Shown: positions 1-4,633 of the stretch, piece by piece
Numbering within the stretch: position 1 is the first letter of the stretch
How the letters are laid out: each line of letters opens with the position of its first letter
Position numbers and translations under genes: made by a program
Origin: an uncultured Prevotellaceae bacterium
GTDB taxonomy: Bacteria > Bacteroidota > Bacteroidia > Bacteroidales > Bacteroidaceae
Length of the DNA stretch: 6,038 nt
Assembly (NCBI GenBank): GCA_958404085.1
Contig: CATXZX010000124.1
Location: 1-6,038 of the forward strand
Direction of reading: 5' to 3'
The notes under the pieces: generated by a model
Database searches by the model: none
Seen by the model: only the letters and a program-made list of their open reading frames with translations
What the model was told of the DNA's origin: nothing

Positions 1-320
1 TGAGCCAACGCGCCTTTGCTGATATGTTTGGCATCCCTATAAACACCTTGCAGGACTGGGAGCAGGGCCGGCGCGTGCCGCCTTCTTATGTCAGTGGAAT
101 GATTCGCCAAATTTTGGAGATGCAGGGATTTATAATGGATGAAAACTATATCGATGCGTGCGAACGAAGAAGGAAAAGCGTCGAGAGAGCTTTGGCTATT
201 ATGCTAACGGCTACCAACGGTCCGGATGAAGCGTTCATGGGTGTCTTGGACTCTTATGTCGCAGGAAAAATTACGCTGAAGGAGATAGAAGCGAGAGTAG
301 AAAGGTTGGAATATCTATGA
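1..320 (+). CDS. Antitoxin: Xre-type helix-turn-helix fused to a VbhA-like Fic antitoxin segment (5' truncated)
   Basis: The reading frame is open from the left edge, so the true start lies outside; 105 residues are visible. Residues 1-27 (SQRAFADMFGIP, then INTLQDWEQGRR) match the second and third helices of an Xre/Cro-type DNA-binding domain. From about residue 54 (ERRRKSVERAL, later LDSYVAGKITLKE) the sequence resembles the VbhA family, small proteins that bind Fic toxins and block ATP binding in the active site. The gene ends in a TGA that overlaps the ATG of a Fic gene (ATGA, 317-320), the usual translational coupling of an antitoxin-toxin pair. The inferred role is to neutralise the Fic protein and, through the helix-turn-helix, repress the operon. 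The canonical inhibitory motif [S/T]xxxE[G/N] is not seen where expected: in my ungapped alignment the stretch reads IMLTAT. Promoter and N-terminus are not in the window. Confidence 0.85.
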   Translation, partial: SQRAFADMFGIPINTLQDWEQGRRVPPSYVSGMIRQILEMQGFIMDENYIDACERRRKSVERALAIMLTATNGPDEAFMGVLDSYVAGKITLKEIEARVERLEYL

Positions 321-1015
321 GGGGAGGAAAACATTGCTACCCCAATAGCGACGTGCTCGTTAATAAATATGATATCCACGATAAGAAACTGCTTGAGAAG
401 CTGGAAGTTCAAAAGACCACTATAAAGCTGCTCGGATTAGATGTAAGGCCGGAGCGCATTCACGCAACGTTGGATATCGCTCATTTAAAGGCCATTCACG
501 AATATCTATTTAGCGATATCTATGAATGGGCGGGCGAATTCCGTAGTGAGAATTTGTATAAAAGCGAAAGGGTTTTGTCTGGTGGCACTGCGGCGTATGC
601 TGATTATACTCAAATTGAAAATGAGTTAAAGCAGCTCTTTGAGCGATTTGATGATATTCAATGGGAACAGAGAGATACCCTTGTCACAGAGTTTTTATTA
701 GGCTTGTGGAGCATCCATCCGTTTCGAGAGGGCAATACCCGAACGTGCGTAACATTTCTGTGGCACTATTTAAGAACTATAGGAATCGAATTTCATGTTG
801 AGCTCCTGCGAAACAACCCCCTGTACGTTAGAGATGCTTTGGTCATGGCCAATTATGGTCAAGCGAAGTATTTGGAACGTATTATTGCAGATGCTTTGAA
901 GTCTGTTGACAGCGATAGGACATATCGCAGCCGAGATGAAACACAAGAAAACTATCAAATTGAAAAGGAAGATTATGAGGCATTTAAGCGACGTTATTCT
1001 GTGAAAAGCGAGTGA
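317..1015 (+). CDS. Fic-domain toxin (Fic/DOC family protein)
   Basis: The protein has 232 residues, a normal size for a single-domain Fic protein. The Fic motif is at 134-145 (HPFREGNTRTCV), with catalytic His134, Phe136, acidic Glu138, and Gly139-Asn140 for phosphate binding. Other family hallmarks are the N-terminal YPNSDVLVNKYDI, the DIYEWAGEFR helix (67-76) and the downstream RDALVMANYGQAKYLE (172-187). Fic enzymes usually transfer AMP from ATP to a hydroxyl on a target protein; other transfers are known in the family. Two positions depart from HxFx[D/E]GNGRxxR: Thr141 replaces the second Gly, and Val145 replaces the last Arg, which binds the ATP gamma-phosphate. The chemistry or regulation may therefore differ. 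The start overlaps the antitoxin stop; AAAGG at 301-305 and GGA at 308-310 are only modest ribosome binding sites, which fits coupling. The final 30 residues are charged and unassigned. Confidence 0.93.
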   Translation: MRGGKHCYPNSDVLVNKYDIHDKKLLEKLEVQKTTIKLLGLDVRPERIHATLDIAHLKAIHEYLFSDIYEWAGEFRSENLYKSERVLSGGTAAYADYTQIENELKQLFERFDDIQWEQRDTLVTEFLLGLWSIHPFREGNTRTCVTFLWHYLRTIGIEFHVELLRNNPLYVRDALVMANYGQAKYLERIIADALKSVDSDRTYRSRDETQENYQIEKEDYEAFKRRYSVKSE

Positions 1016-1076
1016 AAGTTCCCTCATAATAGAAACTGAGAAATAAAACAGTCGATTATTGAAGATTAAAAAATTT

Positions 1077-1113
1077 AAGAGGGTTCGTATTTCCTGTGCG
1101 AACCCTCTTTTTT
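1077..1113 (+). terminator. Intrinsic terminator after the Fic gene
   Basis: AGAGGGTTCG (1078-1087) pairs perfectly with CGAACCCTCT (1099-1108) across an 11-nt loop, and a run of six T follows (1108-1113). It lies about 60 nt past the Fic stop codon and separates the toxin-antitoxin operon from the next promoter. Confidence 0.93.
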
Positions 1114-1120
1114 ACTCCGC

Positions 1121-1149
1121 TTGAAAAAAACGGCAAGGTAGTATATACT
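1121..1149 (+). promoter_or_regulatory. Sigma-A-type promoter: TTGAAA, 17 bp, TATACT
   Basis: TTGAAA (1121-1126) and TATACT (1144-1149) lie at the ideal 17-bp spacing, just after the Fic terminator. Transcription should begin near 1156. The next gene starts at 1335, so the transcript would carry a leader of about 180 nt. Confidence 0.75.
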
Positions 1150-1155
1150 ATATTC

Positions 1156-1334
1156 ATAAAGAGATTTTTTCAGCCATTATATCACTATACATCTCTATTT
1201 TGAACGCTATGGGCGTTCTTTTGTTTTATCCCTGCGAGTCATTAAAATCATCAAAGAGTGAGTCGGCATGTATGAGTTTTGTCGTGCTCTCTTTTTGTTT
1301 ATATACACATCTTTATACTAAGAAGGAGGTAAAT
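1156..1334 (+). promoter_or_regulatory. Long structured leader with two terminator-like hairpins (possible attenuator or small RNA)
   Basis: Three pairings follow the predicted start. AGAGAT (1160-1165) can pair with ATCTCT (1191-1196). GAACGC (1202-1207) pairs with GCGTTC (1213-1218) over a 5-nt loop, followed by TTTTGTTTT, which is terminator-like. AAAGAG (1253-1258) and GCATG (1266-1270) can pair with CTCTTT (1289-1294) and CGTGC (1283-1287), ending in a T tract at 1292-1296. Polymerase leaving the 1121 promoter must pass both T tracts before reaching the gene at 1335. A short open frame at 1268-1321 (17 codons) sits inside the second hairpin, with only a weak ribosome binding site. The region does not match a riboswitch class that I recognise. 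Confidence 0.45.
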
Positions 1335-1772
1335 ATGACAGAAAAGTGTAATGTTGCGTGCAGCATTGGAATCGCAGCAGAGGAATTGCGACCTCGCTTA
1401 AGAAAGAGGTATACGAAGGAGGCTTTTGAGGAATATTTACGTCAAGCCGTATTCGAGCAAAACAGCTACGAAAAAAAAGACATGGCAGAAAAAGGCGGGA
1501 GAATATTCACCGAACCGAAAATGCATTGCGCCTATTTTATCTGTGAGCCATACGATACAGAAGCGAAGTTTTTCGTTTACATCGATTCCCCACAGATGCC
1601 ATGGGATGAACCGACGTGCTGCACCGAAAAGGTCGCCAGGGCATTTCTTTCCCGCTGGGTAATGCAGCTGGGATTGAATGATTCTACCACGATAGACGAA
1701 ATTAGGGGCATGGTCGTCCTTGTTTCAGGGTTTATCGCAGATGAAATCCTGTCTCCAACTAAAAGTCATTAA
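1335..1772 (+). CDS. Hypothetical protein, cysteine-containing, 145 residues
   Basis: I do not recognise this protein. The frame is open upstream to 1200, but the ATG at 1335 is chosen because AGGAGG at 1324-1329 sits 5 nt before it, while the upstream part is the structured leader. The product appears soluble, with no signal peptide or membrane segment. It has a charged helical N-terminal part (residues 13-50, rich in Arg, Lys and Glu), a central part likely to contain strands (CAYFICEPYD, KFFVYIDSP at about 65-85) and a helical C-terminal part. It has six cysteines (5, 9, 65, 70, 95, 96) and a histidine at 64, so metal or disulfide chemistry is possible but unproven. It is probably controlled by the promoter and leader upstream. 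No terminator is visible before the next gene, 81 nt away, so the two are likely co-transcribed. Confidence 0.8.
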   Translation: MTEKCNVACSIGIAAEELRPRLRKRYTKEAFEEYLRQAVFEQNSYEKKDMAEKGGRIFTEPKMHCAYFICEPYDTEAKFFVYIDSPQMPWDEPTCCTEKVARAFLSRWVMQLGLNDSTTIDEIRGMVVLVSGFIADEILSPTKSH

Positions 1773-1853
1773 ATCAACAAACCGTGCTTAGAACTGCAGA
1801 CTCGTGGTTAATAAATGTAAGCCCTGTTTAACTACATCAGAAAGGAAAAAACT

Positions 1854-2471
1854 ATGAAAACGAATTACATCAGAGAACGCTTTATCACAAATGACTTACA
1901 GTCCTTGCATTTGTATTCCTGTGGTGAAGAGCAAAGAAGGCAGCAGTGGTGGACGCCTCTCAAGAGAGGTGCTTACTTCCTGGATATAATAGCTAATGGG
2001 CGCGGCAATTTTGCCATAATAATGCGGCACGCTTCCGTTGTCTCGTGCAAGATGATAGAGGCTGCAATACAGTGCCGATACAATACGGGAGCCGTGTATG
2101 TAAAGGTTGGGAGCATAAATGCCCCTTTACGGTATCAAAAAACAGCAGAGCTTCCCATTGAAGGAGGGGTCTCATTATCTGCATCAGCCAGACTCAACGC
2201 CGGAGCCAGTTCATTCCGCACGCGACATGGTATTCGTATCACGACATATGGCAGCAATAAGGACGAACGCTACGGACAAATACAGTTCCGCGCCGGAACA
2301 TACGCTATAGTAATCGAGGGGTCTTTTGACACGCGCTGCTGTGACGAAGAAACGTTTGTAGAAGGGATAAAGGAGCAAATTCCTGTAGACATTCCTGTCG
2401 ATTTCGTAAAAGCGCTTGTAGATGAGTCTCGTCCCGGCAAGGAACGAATTAGGAATGGGTTGGCATCTTAA
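1854..2471 (+). CDS. Hypothetical protein, 205 residues
   Basis: I do not recognise a family. The start is supported by AAAGGA at 1841-1846, 7 nt before the ATG. The protein appears soluble, with no signal peptide. The middle (about residues 40-160) is rich in short alternating hydrophobic stretches (YFLDIIANG, FAIIMRHASVV, GAVYVKVGSI, GTYAIVIEGSF), which suggests a mainly beta fold. The C-terminus (165-205) is charged and probably helical. Cysteines are at 23, 65, 74, 162 and 163; the Cys-Cys pair is also a feature of the previous gene product, but I see no overall similarity between them. The gene follows the 1335-1772 gene on the same strand without an intervening terminator. It is probably an accessory gene of the element, of unknown role. 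Confidence 0.78.
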   Translation: MKTNYIRERFITNDLQSLHLYSCGEEQRRQQWWTPLKRGAYFLDIIANGRGNFAIIMRHASVVSCKMIEAAIQCRYNTGAVYVKVGSINAPLRYQKTAELPIEGGVSLSASARLNAGASSFRTRHGIRITTYGSNKDERYGQIQFRAGTYAIVIEGSFDTRCCDEETFVEGIKEQIPVDIPVDFVKALVDESRPGKERIRNGLAS

Positions 2472-2482
2472 AAAACTCACAG

Positions 2483-2529
2483 AAAAAAGAAAAAGGTGCT
2501 CTATCAGAAAAACGAATGCAAGGAGCACC
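2483..2529 (-). terminator. Hairpin that reads as a minus-strand intrinsic terminator
   Basis: GGTGCTC (2495-2501) and GAGCACC (2523-2529) form a 7-bp stem with a 21-nt loop. On the + strand no T tract follows. On the minus strand the stem is followed by T5-C-T6 (complement of 2483-2494), the layout of an intrinsic terminator. It lies just past the 1854-2471 gene. No convincing minus-strand gene is seen to its right, so it may end an antisense transcript or be a remnant. Confidence 0.5.
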
Positions 2530-2569
2530 AACTATCTGATTGGGTAAACAAATCAACAACGAAAGGAGG

Positions 2570-2695
2570 ATGGGCAATCCCGCACCCACCTATAGAGTGG
2601 GGAGCGTACCCTTGCCTAATTTTATATGGGAAAGAGACGAACGGACATGCCTTCCTATCCACTGTCACAGAAGGCGGAAGCAGTACTTCGCCTGA
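2570..2695 (+). other. Possible small or frameshifted reading frame behind an orphan ribosome binding site
   Basis: A strong AAGGAGG (2563-2569) directly abuts an ATG at 2570, leaving no spacer, so initiation there should be poor. The frame encodes 41 residues (MGNPAPTYRVGS, then VPLPNFIWERDERT) and ends with TGA at 2693-2695, overlapping the start of the next gene in another frame. No other ATG, GTG or TTG lies at a normal distance from this ribosome binding site. It could be a small upstream peptide, or the true 5' end of the next gene separated by a frameshift. Confidence 0.25.
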
Positions 2696-3057
2696 AGATG
2701 CTGCGGGTAAACCCCTCATTAGTAAGCGCTTTTGAACAGATGGATGAAAAATTCATGTCGATGAGCAAATCTATGTGTCGATGTGATTCGACCACACGTA
2801 ATATAGTCTCCCAATGGGAAGCAGCCACCGGTAATATCGTATACATGGTCTTTCAGAGTGTTTACTCTGTCTGCAATGATACGCGATTTGCGTTTCTGTA
2901 TGTGAGCCCAGAAAAGGGCTCCTGGTTGCAAAGTAGGGATGACCTTTTGTGCGGCAAGCCGGAGGCATATATATGGGTAACATCGAATCCAGAACTATGT
3001 GATTATATGCAGATACAAATCGCTCACCGAGGAGACGTTGTAATAAGACTTAAGTAG
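2626..3057 (+). CDS. Hypothetical protein, 143 residues (start uncertain)
   Basis: I do not recognise a family. The frame opens after a TAA at 2617-2619. The first ATG (2626) has no ribosome binding site; the ATG at 2647 (residue 8, MPSYPLSQKAEAV) has only a weak purine stretch before it, so the start is not settled. The protein is soluble in appearance. It has a basic helical N-terminal part (KAEAVLRLKMLRVNP, 16-30), a Met-rich segment (39-50, EKFMSMSKSM), then an alternating region that probably forms strands (IVYMVFQSVYSV, RFAFLYVSP, EAYIWVTS). Cysteines are at 51, 53, 83, 109 and 125. It is the last gene before the terminator at 3093-3125. The gap of more than 150 nt from the previous gene holds the minus-strand terminator and an orphan ribosome binding site. 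Confidence 0.68.
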   Translation: MGKRRTDMPSYPLSQKAEAVLRLKMLRVNPSLVSAFEQMDEKFMSMSKSMCRCDSTTRNIVSQWEAATGNIVYMVFQSVYSVCNDTRFAFLYVSPEKGSWLQSRDDLLCGKPEAYIWVTSNPELCDYMQIQIAHRGDVVIRLK

Positions 3058-3092
3058 GTTATGTAAATAGCATTGATACGGTAAACCACTAT

Positions 3093-3125
3093 AAAGAGCA
3101 CCTATCTTCGGATAGGTGCTTTTTT
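3093..3125 (+). terminator. Intrinsic terminator with a UUCG tetraloop
   Basis: AGCACCTATC (3097-3106) and GATAGGTGCT (3111-3120) form a perfect 10-bp stem closed by C(UUCG)G, an unusually stable tetraloop, followed by T6 (3120-3125). An upstream AAA run can extend the stem into the T tract. It ends the unit containing the 2626-3057 gene. Confidence 0.95.
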
Positions 3126-3138
3126 GTGCCGCAACGGG

Positions 3139-3156
3139 CGCCGCCATTGCGCGGCG
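3139..3156. repeat. GC-rich inverted repeat behind the terminator
   Basis: CGCCGC (3139-3144) and GCGGCG (3151-3156) form a 6-bp GC-only stem with a 6-nt loop in an otherwise moderate-GC gap. No T tract follows, so it is not a terminator. Its role is unknown and it may be incidental. Confidence 0.3.
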
Positions 3157-3180
3157 GGAAGGATGCAGATGAGGGAGGCT

Positions 3181-3194
3181 TTGCTGTGCAGCAA
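3181..3194. repeat. Palindrome TTGCTG-TG-CAGCAA upstream of the regulator promoter
   Basis: Two perfect 6-bp arms (3181-3186 and 3189-3194) flank a TG centre. The outer bases, TTGC and GCAA, recur at the ends of the second palindrome (3212-3227), whose centre lies 32 bp away, close to three helical turns. It may be a second, upstream operator. Confidence 0.35.
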
Positions 3195-3211
3195 GAATAC
3201 AGATTGAAACT

Positions 3212-3227
3212 GCAATATAAATATTGC
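3212..3227. promoter_or_regulatory. Probable operator: perfect palindrome GCAATAT-AA-ATATTGC
   Basis: Two perfect 7-bp arms overlap the proposed -35 element at 3224-3229, so a bound repressor would block the promoter. The ribbon-helix-helix protein encoded about 90 bp downstream is the natural candidate ligand (inference). The trailing T run makes a weak terminator possible, but a strong one is already present at 3093-3125 and a 2-nt loop is poor for a hairpin. Confidence 0.55.
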
Positions 3228-3252
3228 TTTTTATTGTAGTTGAGTGTATATT
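3224..3252 (+). promoter_or_regulatory. Promoter of the ribbon-helix-helix gene: TTGCTT, 17 bp, TATATT
   Basis: TTGCTT (3224-3229) and TATATT (3247-3252) have a 17-bp spacing; the -35 matches consensus at 3 of 6 bases and the -10 at 5 of 6. The predicted start is near 3259, giving a leader of about 55 nt. The weak -35 is overlapped by a palindrome, consistent with a repressed promoter. Confidence 0.55.
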
Positions 3253-3314
3253 AAAACCAACAAATTACCGGAACGTGCCGTAAAGCCCCTGCCTTTAGAG
3301 AGGAGTGAGTCATA

Positions 3315-3494
3315 ATGCCAAGACAAAAAAAGGACAGCGTTCCTATCTGTTATCGCATTGAAAAAAGCGTATATGAACGCCTTCAAGCATACGCGGAAGA
3401 TAAGGGACAAACAATGACAATGGCCGTTGAGAGGCTTCTAACAAAGGCTCTTGATGCCGAGGAGAAGAAAGAAGATGCTAAAAAACTGGTTTGA
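3315..3494 (+). CDS. Ribbon-helix-helix (CopG/Arc-like) DNA-binding protein, 59 residues
   Basis: The start ATG at 3315 follows GAGAGGAG (3298-3305) at a suitable distance. After a basic N-terminus (MPRQKKD), residues 8-15 (SVPICYRI) form the predicted beta strand that enters the DNA major groove. Residues 17-30 (KSVYERLQAYAEDK) form helix A, and GQTMTMAVERLLTKAL (31-46) gives the turn and helix B. A charged tail (EEKKEDAKK) ends the protein. Members of this fold act as dimers, often as repressors of their own operons or as antitoxins. Here a palindrome overlaps its promoter and an unknown 330-residue gene follows 48 nt downstream, so autoregulation and control of that gene are likely. An antitoxin role is possible but nothing marks the next gene as a toxin. 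Confidence 0.88.
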   Translation: MPRQKKDSVPICYRIEKSVYERLQAYAEDKGQTMTMAVERLLTKALDAEEKKEDAKKLV

Positions 3495-3502
3495 ATCAAC
3501 AA

Positions 3503-3534
3503 TCCTCCGGTTTCAGCCGTGGGGAGATGGAGGA
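3503..3534 (+). promoter_or_regulatory. Hairpin masking the ribosome binding site of the 330-residue gene
   Basis: TCCTCC (3503-3508) is exactly complementary to GGAGGA (3529-3534), the ribosome binding site of the gene starting at 3543. The 5' arm begins 8 nt after the stop codon of the ribbon-helix-helix gene. A ribosome terminating there would cover part of this arm and free the site, so the arrangement suggests translational coupling. Confidence 0.45.
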
Positions 3535-3542
3535 ATTCTTGA

Positions 3543-4535
3543 ATGAGCTACATTAGTCCCTTAATCTATCAATCCGACGACCTGGCAGTTGCACGGAAAA
3601 CGTACCCTATGCAAATCGCGTCTATAATCCACAAGTCAAAGAGAGAGGCTGGGGAAACTATAACGGTGCTGGGCGTTGACGCACACCTGAGTCTCCCGCC
3701 TTTGACAGATGGAGCAGGTCGCTTGCAGCCAAAATATTCGTACCTTGACGACTCGCCGTTTTCGAGATTCGTTTTCACGCTTATAGAGAAAAAGAACGGT
3801 ATAACGAGGTCGGTTTTTTGTAATGTTCCGATAGATGCTCTGGCGCCGGCAACGGGGAAGACGCATCGCATCCTGTTGGCCGAGACCATTTCGGCCATAA
3901 ATAATGCATCAGGAGAAAGCCTGAATCGTTCGGCAGTACGTACCGTCCGCTTTGAGATGGGTCCTTTAAAAGGGAAGTCCCCCGGCGAGGTGCTGAAAGA
4001 GGGCGCCAGCGGTCGGGCGGCACTGGAAAAACAGAGGGAGTATCTTGTTCGGAATTCAGTGGCATATCCGCGCAATCATGTTCTCATAGACGCCATAGAC
4101 GCAGCGTTTGAGCACGCCCGAACCGGTAGTGATGAAACGGCGCCGGCTGACGAATCCGGCAGCGTGTCGCCGCAGCTCACGATATTGGGAGGGCAGGAAT
4201 ACAAGCCGCTGACCAGCAGGCCGACCAACAAGAACGGATTAACGTTCGTGTACAACGTTCTGCTCACGTTTGACCCTGTATTTAGAGCTCCGTTCGTGCT
4301 ATCAATAACCAACGGGTACGCTCCCGTGGAAAATGTGGGGGGTGGACAGATTAACGTGCGAAGCAGTGCGGTAGAAGAGAAGTCGCAGATAAGAATGAAC
4401 TTGATGAGAGGCGAGTGGGAAACGCTGGTATTTAAATTGTCAGACACGGTATCTGCGTTCAACATCAGCACCTTTAGAGAAAGGTATGAGGCCGCATGTA
4501 GGGACCGATTCAGGCAAGCGGAACAAAATCGGTAA
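3543..4535 (+). CDS. Hypothetical protein, 330 residues, two-domain layout
   Basis: I do not recognise a characterised family. The ATG at 3543 follows GGAGGA (3529-3534) with 8 nt spacing. There is no signal peptide or membrane segment, so it is probably cytoplasmic. The N-terminal region (about 1-190) contains the segments LSLPPLTDGAGRL (49-61) and SPFSRFVFTLIEKKNG (71-86). An acidic, Ser- and Ala-rich linker (about 192-209) leads to a C-terminal region (210-330) with QLTILGGQEYKPLTSR, NKNGLTFVYNVLLTFDP and a helical, charged end. The many short hydrophobic strands suggest a beta-rich C-terminal fold. It lies in one transcription unit with the ribbon-helix-helix regulator, 48 nt apart, and its translation may be coupled to that gene. 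The gene is slightly more GC-rich than its neighbours. Confidence 0.85.
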   Translation: MSYISPLIYQSDDLAVARKTYPMQIASIIHKSKREAGETITVLGVDAHLSLPPLTDGAGRLQPKYSYLDDSPFSRFVFTLIEKKNGITRSVFCNVPIDALAPATGKTHRILLAETISAINNASGESLNRSAVRTVRFEMGPLKGKSPGEVLKEGASGRAALEKQREYLVRNSVAYPRNHVLIDAIDAAFEHARTGSDETAPADESGSVSPQLTILGGQEYKPLTSRPTNKNGLTFVYNVLLTFDPVFRAPFVLSITNGYAPVENVGGGQINVRSSAVEEKSQIRMNLMRGEWETLVFKLSDTVSAFNISTFRERYEAACRDRFRQAEQNR

Positions 4536-4550
4536 TAGCTACCTTTTTTT
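4531..4550 (+). terminator. Weak terminator-like hairpin at the end of the 330-residue gene
   Basis: GGTA (4531-4534) and TACC (4540-4543) form a 4-bp stem with a 5-nt loop, followed by seven T (4544-4550). The stem overlaps the stop codon and is short, so termination would be partial at best. The T tract also lies where the -35 region of the next promoter would be. Confidence 0.35.
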
Positions 4551-4563
4551 GTTAGTATGGGGA

Positions 4564-4572
4564 TGCTATAAT
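4564..4572 (+). promoter_or_regulatory. Extended -10 promoter TGCTATAAT
   Basis: A consensus TATAAT (4567-4572) is preceded by TG one base away, the extended -10 form that works with a poor -35. At 17 bp upstream is only a T run (4544-4549). Transcription would start near 4579, about 55 nt before the membrane-protein gene. Confidence 0.6.
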
Positions 4573-4633
4573 TTAATATATAATGCGTTGGATGTCTGAG
4601 ACGCTACACCCCTATTGAAAGGAGATTTACGAC

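Noticed and set aside
770..1027. Minus-strand 85-residue open frame with a hydrophobic N-terminus opposite the Fic gene
   Set aside because: It lies antisense to the well-supported conserved C-terminal half of the Fic gene and I see no family resemblance.
1314..1319. Second TATACT as a promoter for the 1335 gene
   Set aside because: No usable -35 lies 16-18 bp upstream, and transcription would begin inside the ribosome binding site.
1200..1334. In-frame N-terminal extension of the 1335 gene starting at a TTG
   Set aside because: It has no ribosome binding site and coincides with the hairpins of the leader; AGGAGG before the ATG at 1335 decides the start.
2496..2735. 79-residue plus-strand frame overlapping the orphan ribosome binding site
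   Set aside because: Its start falls inside the hairpin, it has no ribosome binding site, and its composition looks non-coding; it overlaps the 143-residue gene.
3212..3232. Palindrome plus T run as an intrinsic terminator
   Set aside because: The stem is AT-rich with little room for a loop, a strong terminator already lies upstream, and it overlaps a plausible promoter, so an operator is the better reading.
3569..4075. 168-residue minus-strand frame inside the 330-residue gene
   Set aside because: It is fully antisense to a gene with a clear start and ribosome binding site; its residue mix (many Ser, Arg, Pro) is typical of a shadow frame.
4579..4584. A second TATAAT downstream of the extended -10 promoter
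   Set aside because: It lacks both a TG extension and a -35 at a suitable distance.
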